From positions 27,344-91,343 of the forward strand of contig JAIVFH010000123.1 in assembly GCA_025765595.1 (NCBI GenBank): a stretch of 64,000 bases of DNA. Direction: 5' to 3'. The notes beneath the pieces were generated by a model, which saw nothing but the letters and a program-made list of their open reading frames with translations, was not told the origin of the DNA and ran no database searches. This DNA is from Obelidium mucronatum (Eukaryota; Chytridiomycota; Chytridiomycetes; Chytridiales; Chytriomycetaceae). Below are positions 46,745-58,314 of the stretch, piece after piece. The position numbers were made by a program, and so were the translations under genes. The stretch's first letter is position 1, and the number at the start of each line of letters is the position of its first letter.

Positions 46745-47430
46745 CAAGTTGCTGAGAATGAAATAGTAGGCCACTATCCAGCTCTACAGGGCTTACCACG
46801 AGTCCCAGTTTCAGAGTAACAACGTGTCGGTTACTTACATGATTATCCTGGGGAGGGTGTAGGTTCTCTAGATGCGCAACTTAACGCATTCTATCGTTCT
46901 CCTGTGATGCGTTCGCAGGACAAGGGGTTTGATGTCAGATGACGCGTGTGTAACGCAAGTCACATGAGTGGATTGAAGAGATCCACGGGACCTTGCGGTA
47001 ATTATTACGTAGGCCTGGAGGCGGCGGACACAGAGTAGCCCAGACTGGTAGCGGAGGATTGAGAAAGGCGCTATTGGAATTCTGGTGGCGCGACTTAACT
47101 GTGTTGCGGATTGTGGACCCCAAGGCAGGGACCCGGGACCGCAATTACAATTCCGTCTAGCTAGTAATAATTATTATCACGTGTTTGATGACCCACGGTG
47201 CGGCAGAGGTGAGGCCTGGTCAAAATCAAACAGTGGCGTGTGGGGAGATGAGGGTGGATGATGGGCTTGAGGCGCGTGACGTAAGGAGCGGGGTTAGTAA
47301 GTGGTGTTTTATTTAATTTCGTTCTTTATTCTTCTATCTTCTTCTTCTTTCTTTATTTGTTTGCTTTTAACCCTTTGATAGAGTCAAAGTTGTAGCGGCA
47401 GCTATTTCCGCAGTTGGTATCAGGGCCAGG
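46745..47430 (+). mobile_element. LTR-like block with candidate primer-binding site
   Basis: A moderately GC-rich block unlike its surroundings ends at CCGCA and is followed at 47,415 by TTGGTATCAGGGCC, close to the initiator-Met tRNA primer site TGGTATCAGAGC of many retrotransposons. It separates two parts of the Crypton gene. No gag or pol follows; boundaries are not established. Confidence 0.35.
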
Positions 47431-48409
47431 GACCACTAATTGTGATCAGTCTAACTTCGCACGGGAAATTGGAGGCATCCCGTGTTACAGGGGGTGCAAG
47501 CTCTGACTACAAGTTCCCACGCCACCAGCTTCATGGCTCAGGCGGCGGCATCGATGAACCATGCCGTTGCTTTGAATCAAACAGCCATGTTTGTGGGTTC
47601 AATGGTGGATCAAACCCCGATGCAAACAGCAGAAGTCTTGCAACGTGTAATTCCAACAGCAACAATGCACCCACTGGCTACAGCAACAACCCCACTGGCA
47701 ACGGCTCCACAACCAGCGGTACCCATTCTGCCAAACGAACCCATTCCAGCGGGTACAGCCGCGGCTATGGCTCCTTCTACCGCCGCTGCTCCCCCTGCTG
47801 CAGTAGACGGTGATCCAAACATCTACCACTTCTTCCAACAGACAAAGGGAAGCGAAATATCACAATGTTTCCATGAATTCGAAACCGGACTCTGTGGGAA
47901 GCAATCGGTCCTCAGTATTGAAAAGGAGCATGGGGTGAAATGGCGACAGTGGATGGAAGGTGGGAAACGAATCAATAGGAAGACGAAAGTGTATACAACG
48001 AGACTCACCATATATAAATACATCAAAAAAGTGGCGAAATATAGTGGGTGTAGTGATTTGGTGACTGTTGCGGAGCTGCAGAAGGAGCTGGATGCGTTTG
48101 TGAAGGAAAATTGCAAAAGAGGAATTGATTCTTTTTCGATGAGCCTTAAAGAGAGAATGAAAGTTTAATAAAGTAAATGTTTATTCTTGACAATTGCAGT
48201 GCCATCGTTCACGTAGTTTCACAGTGCGATGTTTCGGAATGTTTCGGAATGAGATCGAATTGTCGAAATTAAATTTTTTCGACTCTTCACGAAGCACCCG
48301 GTGTTACGTCTTGTGAGTCGTAACATCCATATAAATATCTATAAAATATATTAAAACTAAAAATAAAAATATATTAAAAACTTAAAAAAAAATAACAAAA
48401 TAGGATTGC

Positions 48410-49243
48410 AATCACTTTTTGTCAGTTTGTTTTATACTTTTTTTCTTGTTATTAACTTGTAATGACTTTTTTCTTGTAATGAGCTTGTAATGACTCTTTG
48501 TTTTAGTAAGGCACTTGTAATGAATATTTTGTCTTGTAATGACCTTGTAATGAAAGTTGTTTGAAAATGAAAAAGGCATGCACCCTTCCAAAAAAAGTAT
48601 AAAAGAAGGAACTTTGCCCTTCAAAAAAAAGCATTCTACTGGTTGATGTCTTCTTTGACTCAGATGCCAAACCCAGGTTTTACTTTAATTAAATTAAATC
48701 TATTACTAAACCAAAATACTTCCAGTTGAATCTACTTGAATACTAGCTGGCAAAAAGGGTGCACACTTTTTGCTTGCATTATCACTATACATTATCACTA
48801 TACATTATACACTATATATTATACTCTATTCCCTATACACTACACACTTCACATTATACACAATACAACACACCTACTATTCTTTATACAATACAATGCA
48901 GTGCACTGGCAGGTGGTAAGGGTGCACACTTTCTACATGCCATGCATCACTTCATACAATACCCACAATACCATGCAATAACAACTCATCTCATACATTC
49001 TTGCAGAAAGGGTGCACACTTTCTACCTGCTATGTACTAATAAATACAATACAATACAATACAATACAAAACTATAAATACAATACAATACAATACTTAG
49101 CTGGTTGGGAAACTGTAGCTGACATACAAATACCATACATACAATTCAGTACAATACAATACAATATAATACAATAGAATACAATACAATAGAATACAAT
49201 ACAAATACAATACAATACAATAAATTAATAAAGCTACAGTCTC

Positions 49244-49274
<31 letters not shown>

Positions 49275-49275
49275 T
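48410..49275. repeat. Low-complexity tract: CTTGTAATGA, GTGCAC and AATAC repeats, poly-C
   Basis: CTTGTAATGA-type units at 48,455-48,555; AAGGGTGCACACTTTY at about 48,755, 48,918 and 49,008; TACACTATA-like repeats at 48,785-48,875; AATAC pentamers at 49,034-49,225; and about 24 C at 49,250-49,274. No gene. It adjoins the inner end of the right palindrome arm. Confidence 0.85.
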
Positions 49276-49701
49276 CCTTGCCTAAAAATTCTCTCTTGAT
49301 TGTTTATGTTATCAACAGATAGTTTTTAGTTTTCCCCTTCCTTTTTCTACTTCTTTGAAAATTCATTGCCATATCTTATATTTTTCCATATTTATTTTTA
49401 TAATAAAAGTATGTACAACTAATTCCTCTTGGTATTTAATTTGTTGTGCCCCTTGAAATGCATCCAACTTATTTTCTAACACACTCCCCTGCTTAAATTC
49501 TTTTTATTATTCCTCTTAATATGTAAGTGGGTTCAGTTTGACCTGTCATGTTACCTGATGGTCATGGGGCTGGGTTAGAGGTGAGTACAAACTTAACCTA
49601 GCCATTATTGACATGTATTACCTAAGTCAATATCCTCTCAAGTCTAGGGCTGTTAGCAAGAAAAAGAGAACATATACAGAAAAATTTCTACAAAGTTTTT
49701 T

Positions 49702-49808
49702 TTTGGCATGTTAGTATGGGTAACCCTGGCATGTTAATATGGGTAACCCTGGCATGTTAGTATGGGTAACCCTGGCATGTTAGTATGGGTAACCCTGGCA
49801 TGTTAGTA
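49702..49808. repeat. 23-bp tandem repeat, right-arm copy
   Basis: Mirror of 39,948-40,052 with the same unit number and the same variant unit. Confidence 0.9.
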
Positions 49809-49855
49809 TGCCAAATCTGTTCAGGTCTTGGGTGGCCAGCATCAGGATTAGGCCA

Positions 49856-50906
49856 TTTTTTACTTCCTTGACTTGTGTTTTTTGTTTGTTGCAGTAGCCA
49901 GGCTCCCTAGTTTGAAATAGTACCCAAAGAACACACCCCTTTCAATCTTTTCAGCTTTGATCATTCTCCAGACTTTGTTTGTTTTCATGTTTGTTTTCAT
50001 AAAGTTGGGAATCCCCATTGGTTGTAACTTCCAAATGTTAAGAATACACAAAAATAAAACTCAGGTATAACTTTAAATTACATTTCCTAAATATAGAACT
50101 ACAAGGAATTGCCATCCAACCCCCTCAAACTCCCTTAACATGACAGGTTGACAAGCAACCTGCAATATTTGGGTATGGCCCATCAGCTTCAAAAGTATCT
50201 CAGAGCAGCAAAAGAAGGGCGTTCAAAGTGAAACATCTTGGTAACATTCCGAATCTGCCCACATGCGTAATGAATAACAAACAAGCGCAGTATGTATCGT
50301 CTGCCAATGGAGTACTTCAGAGCTCTTTTCTCCATGTTTTCGTCAAGTTCGATGTTGCTGACAGAAATCTGGTTTGTAGCAGTTATGGGTTTTGCGATTG
50401 GTCCGTTTCTCCTTGCCAACTTTCGTACTTCATCTCGTTAAAGCCGGTTCAGTTTCATTTTCAACCCATGGATATGGCTTGGCTTGCCACAAGTACGAGA
50501 ATCAGCCAAATGCCTTTCCACACACCCAGATATAATGCACTCCTTCGACAATGCACCATGCTCTTTGCAAAAGCTTGATTTACTCACAATGTCAATCTCA
50601 CAACCAAACATCCTAGGGGGTTGCTACTGCCCCTAAGGTACTTGATGCTAGGCACCTACCCAGGGGTTCATTCCCTCTTGCGTGACTGTTGTTTCTTTAT
50701 TTTCATCATTCATGGTATTTTGAGTCTCTTCCTTTCTATTTCTATTCCTTCTCTGATCCCTTCCAGGGTGATCCTTCCTTTTCTTAGGTCTTTAAAGACT
50801 CCGTCATCATATACCTCGAGTTCCTCTTATTTCCTTTTTAGACTTGGTTCTTTTTCTATGTCATCATTGTCAATATTTTCTTTTAGTAGCTGTTTCTCAT
50901 AAATGA
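49856..50906 (-). pseudogene. Possible Ty1/copia integrase remnant (right arm)
   Basis: Mirror of 38,850-39,900, including the Helitron 5' fragment at 50,091-50,167. Small differences were noted (for example Lys/Glu in LDKNMEK and Trp/Arg in QIWNVT). Same low certainty. Confidence 0.3.
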
Positions 50907-50943
50907 CTTGGGAAGGTGTTTGGTAGTTGGAAGCAACAGCTTG

Positions 50944-51673
50944 TCAGATCTTCCTGATGGTATGTATATCTGCAGGGACGCTGGAGCTTTGAAGTACTGG
51001 AGTGTGGGGAGCTTGAGAGCTCAAGGAAGCGAATTGGAGGATAGGAGCTGAAGGCTGTAAGGCCCTAAAAACTGCCACAGGTGTAGCAGGAGCAGAGGAG
51101 GCACTGTTGGAATCACAATATGCATCAAGGACTCCAGTGTAGTCCTCATAGCCAACCTCACTACAAACAGTGTTGAATTCAGGAAAGTCTTAAATAAGGT
51201 ATTCTAAAGATGGTTTCTTCAGAACAGGCGGCACAATCATTGGCACCAGGATAGAAGACTGCCGTGAGAGATTGAGGAGATGGTGGAGATGCAAGCAACT
51301 TGTCACTGGATAAACAAACAACCGTGAGTACAGAGAACAACAGAGAAGTACAATGCAAAAACAAACCATTGAAAAAGTGATGGGGCAAGTGAGACTGGAG
51401 ATATTTCATGAATAGTGCCAAACTTTGTGATGTTTCGTGAAAAGCCACACAAAGACCAAATGGAGACCAAACTGGTGAACGGGTTCCTGAAGAAATAGAG
51501 TCCTCTGACCCAAATTCCAGCGAGACACATGAATCACCCATAGGGCCATCGAAAAGTAATCTTGTGGGGCACATTTGTTGTGTAGCAAGCGCCAAAGGAG
51601 ACAATGGGGACTTAAGGATGAAAGCTTCGTTGAAGCTTGTGGCAAACATGACTGGGGGTTTTGGGGGAGCCAT
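50944..51673 (-). CDS. Unrecognised three-exon gene (right arm)
   Basis: Mirror of 37185-37914. The first-exon frame and the 3' DFPEFNTVCSEVGYEDYTG exon are identical by eye, with the same donor and acceptor dinucleotides. Product unknown, about 205 residues. Here the stop is followed by AGCTGTTGCTTCC, whereas the left copy runs into the KDZ derivative. Confidence 0.4.
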
Positions 51674-52198
51674 ATTCTCTGGTGATAATAGGCTTGAGCT
51701 TGGTTTGAATTTGTAGGAGACTACTGGCTGCCAAGGATTGGATACGCTGGAGATGGTTGGTTGTGGTTGAGAAAGTTGATTTTGCCAAATGAGCTGAGTG
51801 TTTCAAGAGTTGTTGCTTTGCCAAAGATCTAATTTTTGATTTATCACCACATTGGGCCAAATATAATTGCAGGTTGCTTGTCAACCGGTCATGTTAAGGG
51901 GGAGTTTGAGGGGGTTGAAGGCCAATTCCTTGTAGTTCTATTTATAGAAAAGGTGTTGCTACTGTGTTGAAATGGTTTGAGGGTTAAGAAGGGGGTTTTT
52001 AATAATTCTATTTTTAGAAAATGGACATTTTCAAGCTGTTGCTTCCCTGGCAATTTAAGAAAAATTGACTTGGAAACCAAAGTAACTCCAGACAACACAA
52101 CTGTCTCAAGAAGGGTTATTTGACCTGAGTAATCATGTTTTACTTATTTAATTTTCTAACTGCTGTCATGTCATGCTTGTCCACCTGAAAACCAGAAT

Positions 52199-54166
52199 GA
52201 GTGAGGTTGCCATTCCAACCAAAAAATTGCCATTCCAACCACCCCCCAAAAATATTCGAAACATTGTCACAAGCACATCTTCCACACTACACCCTTGCAA
52301 ACTTCAAAACATATGTATTTTTATTTGCTTTTTCTCTCACACAAAGTTTTGTCATTAGTAATAAAGAAGATAGACTTCAGTTCCTCCACTCACTCATTGT
52401 GACTCAAAACATGTTGATCAAAGGCGTTCTGCCACCCACACTTGTGTGCAGGGCATATGCGATACTTATTACAGATGCTGCAGTTGAGCCAAGCCACGCT
52501 CAATTGCCAGATCTTGGTGCAGCGTTGGTTTTCTGTTTCTCCACGACAGGTTTTTACATCTTTGGCAGCCAATTTGGTTGCTCCCACCCTCTCTTGACGT
52601 GTCTTTTGATTCTCTTGACGCTTTTTGCTTTGATTCCTTGGCTTCAACGGCTGCTTGCTGTTCCTGGTGGAGTTCTTCAAACAAATAAACTCTGTTGGTC
52701 TTGACAACTGATTCACCCTTTGCTGGGACTTTCTTCACTAGTGGAGCTGTTTCCATAGTCTTGAAGACCTCGAGGAACTTGGCGACCTCAGGATTGCGGG
52801 CATTGGCAAGAGTAGCAGGGTCGCCAATGTTGAGTGACACATTTTCCAGGATTTTTTCTTTAGACCAGGGAAAGATGCCCGTAGACTTGAAAGCAGATCG
52901 GATCCATTCAGGCTGAATTGAGTTTTGAGCGTTCCAAGTAATTGGAACCAGTTCTTCCCTGAGGGATGCAAGGTTACAGATCTGAAAGCTCCGTTTCTGT
53001 TGGAATAGGCGTTAAATTGTCCGCTTTAAATTCGCAAAAATCACCTCATCCAGAGGCTGCAAGAAATGTGTAGTGTTTGCAGGTAGGAAGAAGCCGTTGA
53101 TGCCAAGCTTGAGGCAGTGGTCAAGGGTGTCAGCGGTCCTGTGGAAGCCATGGTTGTCCAGCAAAAGAACAGGTGTCAAACCTGGGTGCAAAATCTCCCA
53201 ACAAGCTTTAAACTCCGAAAGAACAGGTAAGCATTGCTCCTCGCTCAAGAAACCAGTTTTGCTGAACACAATCTTGCATGGTACTGAGCCTCTGGCGTTG
53301 GCTGTGGTCTCCGGGTCTTGAATCTCGAGGTTTCCGAATTTGGTTGATAGGGCAAAAATGTCCAAAACTCGCTCTCCTGACGCTGTCACGAATGGAATGA
53401 AGCTGGCAACCTTGCCTCTGGAGCCAGTTATCTCGCTGGAACAGGCGACTGCAGTGTTGACCAGAGCCTGAGAGCTGGAAGAACTGTTTTTGAGCTTGAG
53501 GCGCATTTCGTCAACATTGACCAGATTTGGCCAACTAAAACGGCCAGACGCCATCCAGGCTTCAAACTGCTCCACCCATTTGGCGATCTCCTCTTTGGTA
53601 AGCGGATCTGTTTGTGCCTTGCTTATAGCTTTTGTAGTTCGGAGGCGAACTAGATCTGAATGGCACTTGATAAACTTGGGATACCATGCCTTTGCCGACC
53701 ATGTTGAACCAGGATCCTTGGCATGATTGTACTCAGAGACCAATGCTATGAAGTCTGTTTGAGCCATTGGACAGTGGCAGATCGATCTTGCCTCAAGAAA
53801 GGCTGTGAACATTTGTTCCTCGCCATCTGAGAAGCGCTGTTTGCCGTGGGAAGGTCCCTCATTCTTGCCCATGCGTCTGTAGATAGATTGAACTGCCTCT
53901 TGATTGATCTTGAGGTTTGCAGCGACGGTTTGGGATGCCTTCTTGATGGAATGGTTGTTGTTCACCAAGTTGGTGACATCGGCAAAAACTTGCTTGCACA
54001 CAGAGCTATTCTGCTGGACTGGAGCCTTGGTATACTTTGGAATCTTCATTTGATGTGTGCAAAATTTGGAGGCATTATGAATAAAGACTGTTGATTTATT
54101 TGGTTTTGAACTTTTTTGGAGCATGGTCTGATTAGCAATTTTTTGGTTGGATTGGCAATTTCACTC
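52199..54166 (-). mobile_element. DDE_1 transposon, right-arm copy, 1,968 bp, without the KDZ insertion
   Basis: Ends GAGTGAGGTTGCC and (reversed) GAGTGAAATTGCC, flanked by 3-bp target copies at 52,196-52,198 and 54,167-54,169 (AAT as read on plus). This copy preserves the target site of the left-arm KDZ element around 52,540. Confidence 0.82.
52390..54124 (-). pseudogene. DDE_1 transposase (right arm), one nonsense codon and one frameshift
   Basis: Same as the left copy: 370 codons open from 54124, TAA after KRTI, then readable frames to HVLSHNE at 52,390 with the C-terminal Cys/His cluster (NCSICNKYRICPAHK) uninterrupted. A Phe-to-Leu change (AQTDPF/AQTDPL) distinguishes the arms. Confidence 0.8.
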
Positions 54167-55465
54167 AATAAGCGTTTGTCTAATTGATTTCATCAACTAA
54201 CACAAATAATGGAAGCTCTAAAAGAAGGCAAAATAAGAATTGAGTCAAAGCCAGATTAATGCCTAGTAAGCAGTACAGATTGCAGGTAGACTCATGATGA
54301 GAATCAGTCTCCTTTTGGCTTGTTTGACATCTTCTGGTTAAATTTGGAAACAAAGACAACAGTCTCTTTTAATTTTCTGGCAATCAAAATAGAAATTCTG
54401 ACTTATCGCAAACACCCCTAGAAAGAAAATTTGTGCTTACAAGTTTTGTAATCCCATTAAGTCCTAATTTCTCTGGAGTTGCAACCTGCACTGCAAAGAA
54501 GCAAAGTGACTGAGCGTATGTCTCTAGTGCATTGCGACTTGTATCTACAGTACTAAATATAACCGTAATAAGTGTTGGAGTTCTTTTTTTTCTTTGAAAT
54601 TTGTCACCAGAATTGCCTCTTAAATGCATTTGCTCTGGCTCTTCTGAATCAGCTACGGCTGAGAGCCCTTAATTACTTAAGTTGATATCATTTTTTATTT
54701 GGGCCCAAAAATGATTCTTCAATTGTTCCGAATGCGTGCATGTGGCAGCAAGTAGCAAGTGTGTAGCCACAGATCCATGAATTTACTGCATCAATCAATT
54801 TCATAAAATGCAAACAGGAAGCAATTTGCTAAACCTGTGTCAAATACGTGGGACTCTTCAAGTGATTTAGTTGGAGCACGTGGTGAGTTTGTTGCTTCTG
54901 TTGGATTGTCGACAGATTGTTGATAACTTGAACTGCTTAGAATCAAATACTCTTGCCTTCTTTACCGCCAGCAAGCGCAGTAACCCAGAGAATGACGGAG
55001 TGGCCTGTTTGAACTATTTATTCATTTTTTATTCTTGTGAATACCTGTATTGTTATTTATTGTAGTTTTTTAGTGTCTTTGGTATTTGGTTGTTCTTTGT
55101 AATATTAAATGTTAAGAGCAGCGGTGGCTTATCTATCAAGCTACAAGACGCCTTTGATCCTGAAGGCGGGCCGTTGTCTCCACCACCAATGAAACGTCGT
55201 GTGTTCCTGTCAACGTATCGGCATTCTTCCGTCCAAGCCCCGGTACGCTGTTGGCTGGCATTGACGGGCGGAGGGAGCACCGCTGGAATATACCGTAGAA
55301 TACCTTGTCGTGATGCACCCCAATGTTCACAAAAAAAAAAAAAAAATGAAAACAGTGCATCACGACAAAAGAACATTGTGGAATTCCTCATAATAAACAC
55401 CTGTCAAGATTGAAAATTCAAAAGAAAACCGCCAAAAATATTGCGAGTTGCCCAAGAGACCCCAC

Positions 55466-57300
55466 ATGGAATCCCAAGCCCTGACCATACCTAGTTCTCG
55501 GCAGCGACAATGCATATTTCCATTCTCAGAAAGTACACATCATGTTGTGAATAAGCCCTTGACGTCTGAAGACTTCAGTGTCCATGACAACCTCTCCTAT
55601 TCTGCTGACTTTGATGCGAGTGCCTATGCCGACCCAGATTTCAATGCATATGGCGAAATAAACGACTCACAAATACCACACCAGTATGAGCTGGATGGCG
55701 ACTTTGCTGAAGCTGGATATGATTTTGACAGTTCCGATATGCTGAATTTCTTTGACGACTTCCAGCAGTGGATTCCTGATCCATTTGAAGATTCCTCAGA
55801 ATCCGAAGATGATAATAATGGTTAGTGTTGCCTTGTTTATTTTCATGTAGAATTGCACTACAAAACACTTCCGAAAACAAAACAACAGAAAACCAAGCGA
55901 CGAAACAGGCGGCCAACGCAACCCCAACTACTCCAGAAGCCCCCACTACTCCACATCCGTCAGGAAATATTGACCCATTTTCTTTGACAACTGAGCAAGC
56001 AAAAGAGTTGCTGTCGTCCCATCCCAGTCAAAGTCGAGTGGACAGAAGACATGGAAAAGTTAGAGCAACAGAAAATCGACGACCAATCCCGAAAAAGATC
56101 AAGCGTACCATAAGGTACAAAATCCAGGTTGTTGAGTATCAGTTACGCACTCGAAATCGGACCAAAACTGCTGCTGCATTTGGAGTGAGTCGCTCGCAGA
56201 TCTCCAAATGGCAAAAACAGTACGACCTCTTGCGTGCAGAGCCAGATAAATCCAATCATACCCTCCACTCTGGGCGAGTGTCATGTGCTTCCAAGTTTGA
56301 GCCTGCTATGGTATTGGCTATTTTGAAGCGCAGGGAGCGCGCTGAACGGGTTACTGTCGATTGGGTTATCTCTGAGTTTTTGAAGAAAGATCCAAACCTA
56401 CTTGGACGTGATCGCAAGCGACTGGCCAAATTTGTTTGGAGGTTCATGCGAAGACATGACCTCAGTTGGAGACGTAAAACCCACGCTGCTCAGATTCCAA
56501 GTGCTGACATATCAGAGCAGCGGGACCGATTTGTTGATGATGTGCTTGCTGCTAAGTTCCGGTACAATGTTGATTTTCGACACATTATTAATATGGATGA
56601 AACCCCCTTGCCTTTCGGTGAGATGCAGCAAAGTACTGTCGAAGCAAGAGGCGCTAAAAGTGTGGAAATTAAGTCCACAAAAAATGAGCGAAGCCATTGC
56701 ACAGTACTTGCCGGTGTGAGTCTGGATGGTGCAATCAAACTTCCCCTCCACATGATCTTCAAAGGAAGCTCAAACGGTCGCCTCCAACGCGCAGCATCAT
56801 CAAAAACAAATAATGGCTTTAATTCCACAGCTGTTGTAGGATTTCAACCAAATGCATGGTGTGACACATCTGTGATGCACAACTGGATAAAAAAAGTGCT
56901 CGCACCAATGATACGTTCCGAAACTGACGCCTGGCTCAAAAACAAGCAAAGAAAGCCATGGTTCATTCTATTGCTTGACCATTTCAGTGCCCACTACGAA
57001 CCTTCTGTACGGTTGGCTCTTGAGAAGCTTCGAGTCCACATGATCCTTGTTCCTGAATCGTGTACATCTCAGGCACAGCTTTTGGATGTTGGAGTCAACA
57101 AACCATTCAAAGTCGGTGTCTCCAAGATGCGGGATTGCTTCAAAAATGAGCACCCTGATCTCCCATTCACCCGAGAAGCTATTGTTGATTGGGCCACCGA
57201 ATCTTGGAATGGGATAACTAAGGATGCTATTGTGAACAGTGCAAGACGAATCGGTTTCTACGACGTTGATGTTGCTGCAAATTTTTTAACTGCAGAATAA
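55466..57300 (+). CDS. Tigger/pogo-like DDE transposase, open, two exons
   Basis: Exon 1 55466-55820 encodes an acidic leader (DSSDMLNFFDDFQQW). A 68-nt GT-AG intron joins it in frame to 55889-57300, giving 588 residues. Domains in order: a helix-turn-helix with AAAFGVSRSQISKWQKQY, a second helical CENPB-like region (AERVTVDWVISEFLKKDP, RFMRRHDLSWRRKTHA), then the DDE core with INMDETPLPFG, WFILLLDHFSAHYEPS and QLLDVGVNKPFK. It moves its element by cut and paste into TA (inferred from the duplication). No stop or frameshift was seen. An upstream in-frame TTG at 55,448 exists, but the ATG at 55,466 is preferred. Confidence 0.88.
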
Positions 57301-57314
57301 ATATTTCATTTAAT

Positions 57315-57959
57315 TTAATTTGGTGAGTTGTTTCTCTGGGGGCAGGTTGCTTTGTTGTGCCCCTGCTGCTTGCAAACCCCGCACTTTCTTCCCATTTCAT
57401 TCCTAGTCCTAGTCTTGACTTCGTTCATTTTTAATGTACTTTCCTTGACTTTCTTTTTATGTTTTGGCACTGGAGTTGCAGTTTCATTGGCCACAATAAC
57501 GTCACTTCCATCGTGTTCGCTATCTGTAGCTTCATCATCTTCAACCAAAGACAATGGCAATTTCAGCAGGGCAACTCCACAGTTATGCTTTGACTGTGCT
57601 CTCTTTGACTTGGATTCCGACATACTGTACAGTTCAACAACTTCCCCGTCCCCAACTTCATCGAGAAACCTCCAAAACGGTCGGTTAATTCTTGCAATGA
57701 ATCCAATTCGACAGCTGCCTCTGTATACGGCCAGAGCGTCTGCTGGTTTTCCTGGTTCGGTGTCAACGGTGCATGGGACAAATTTGACAGCACAGCCTAG
57801 CTTGACGTCAATACCACATCCGTCAGGATGTGAGGAACATGTACGTCCACTGCTGGTCCCATACAAACCAACCATTTCGATGGTGCTACGGAAATACTGC
57901 TCTCTACTTGCTGTGTTCGCAGGTGAGTTGCTGTTGGCGGGAATTCCATTCATGTGCAC
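57315..57959 (-). CDS. Transposon-borne zinc-knuckle protein with HIRAN-like region
   Basis: Single open frame of 214 residues convergent with the transposase, stops 14 bp apart. Residues about 50-115 (CAVKFVPCTVD, EPGKPADALAVYRGSCRIGF, ARINRPFWRFLD) resemble the HIRAN fold, a DNA 3'-end-binding domain known from HLTF-type helicases: EP.KP.DALAVY..G.IGFI. The C-terminus is basic and ends in a CCHC knuckle, CGVCKQQGHNKATC. Presumably a DNA- or RNA-binding helper of the element; HIRAN assignment is tentative, the knuckle is clear. Confidence 0.65.
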   Translation of the reverse strand: MHMNGIPANSNSPANTASREQYFRSTIEMVGLYGTSSGRTCSSHPDGCGIDVKLGCAVKFVPCTVDTEPGKPADALAVYRGSCRIGFIARINRPFWRFLDEVGDGEVVELYSMSESKSKRAQSKHNCGVALLKLPLSLVEDDEATDSEHDGSDVIVANETATPVPKHKKKVKESTLKMNEVKTRTRNEMGRKCGVCKQQGHNKATCPQRNNSPN

Positions 57960-58314
57960 TTTTTTTTTGGTCTTTTGAAATTGTGTGCATCACGACAAAA
58001 GATCAAAAGGAGTGCATCACGACAAGGTATTCTACGGTAGCTGCAGAATCGTTTGCGATACCCAGACCCGCAAATCCTGCAAAGTAAAATTCCCGAAAAA
58101 CTCCCAATTGCCGCTTTTGGCCGGAATATGCAACAATTTTGACCAATTGCGATTTTCGGACGGATATCGGTCGGGATATGTTTTAGCAGTGTACATGGAA
58201 GCACAATCTTGGAATCTGATGATGAGGGACCAGAAAGATTGACAGTTTGCATTGCCAAACTGGGCGGGGAATTTACGCCTGAGCACTCCCTCCCTGGGCG
58301 CTCCGAGCATTTTT

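Larger units (their letters stand above)
42017..48168 (+). pseudogene. Crypton tyrosine recombinase with GCR1_C-like DNA-binding domain, disrupted
   Basis: Exon 42017-42487 (Ser-rich, basic N-terminus), intron of 49 nt, then NWCREQQYPDKFVNETRM with FLKHIQSRG (SAM-like N-terminal domain). After the DDE_1 insertion: WRSLTLGLLENKKF, HWKDAFLYTLERESVTGGDVV, GRTNESKTNHFQRAEH, FFRHKDVMSCAWGWI, then GNPTYGKMYKALDEQM and AHLSR (the HxxR of tyrosine recombinases). A TGA near 45,792 and frame changes near 45,960 interrupt it. The C-terminus (47,482-48,168) has FETGLCGKQSVLSIEKEHG, VKWRQWMEGG, RLTIYKYIKK, matching the GCR1_C pattern. A catalytic Tyr could not be assigned. Confidence 0.65.
41829..48290 (+). 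mobile_element. Crypton (tyrosine-recombinase element), interrupted
   Basis: The recombinase gene at 42017-48168 is bracketed by a 10-bp direct repeat GACTCTTCAC at 41,829-41,838 and 48,281-48,290, inside longer A-rich sequences that also repeat directly (TATTAAAACTAAAAATAAAAATA near 41,790 and 48,350, differing after that). Cryptons carry no inverted repeats and leave short direct repeats, as seen. A DDE_1 element and an LTR-like block are nested inside. Confidence 0.6.
51867..54527 (+). mobile_element. Helitron-like element, right-arm copy, interrupted by DDE_1
   Basis: TTGCAGG end at 51,867, CTAG end at 54,527 followed by T. Subtracting the 1,968-bp DDE_1 element and 3 bp leaves 690 bp. 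Confidence 0.75.
55293..58037 (+). mobile_element. Two-gene TA-flanked DNA transposon, 2,745 bp, private to right arm
   Basis: Terminal inverted repeats CCGTAGAATACCTTGTCG... (at least 26 bp, perfect) with TA duplicated at 55,291-55,292 and 58,038-58,039. The left arm holds the empty site (AATATAGCTGC read on minus, 27,830-27,842). The motif GTGCATCACGACAA is repeated internally near both ends (55,353; 57,983; 58,011). It encodes a transposase and a convergent zinc-knuckle protein, both open, so the copy could be recent and autonomous. Confidence 0.9.
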
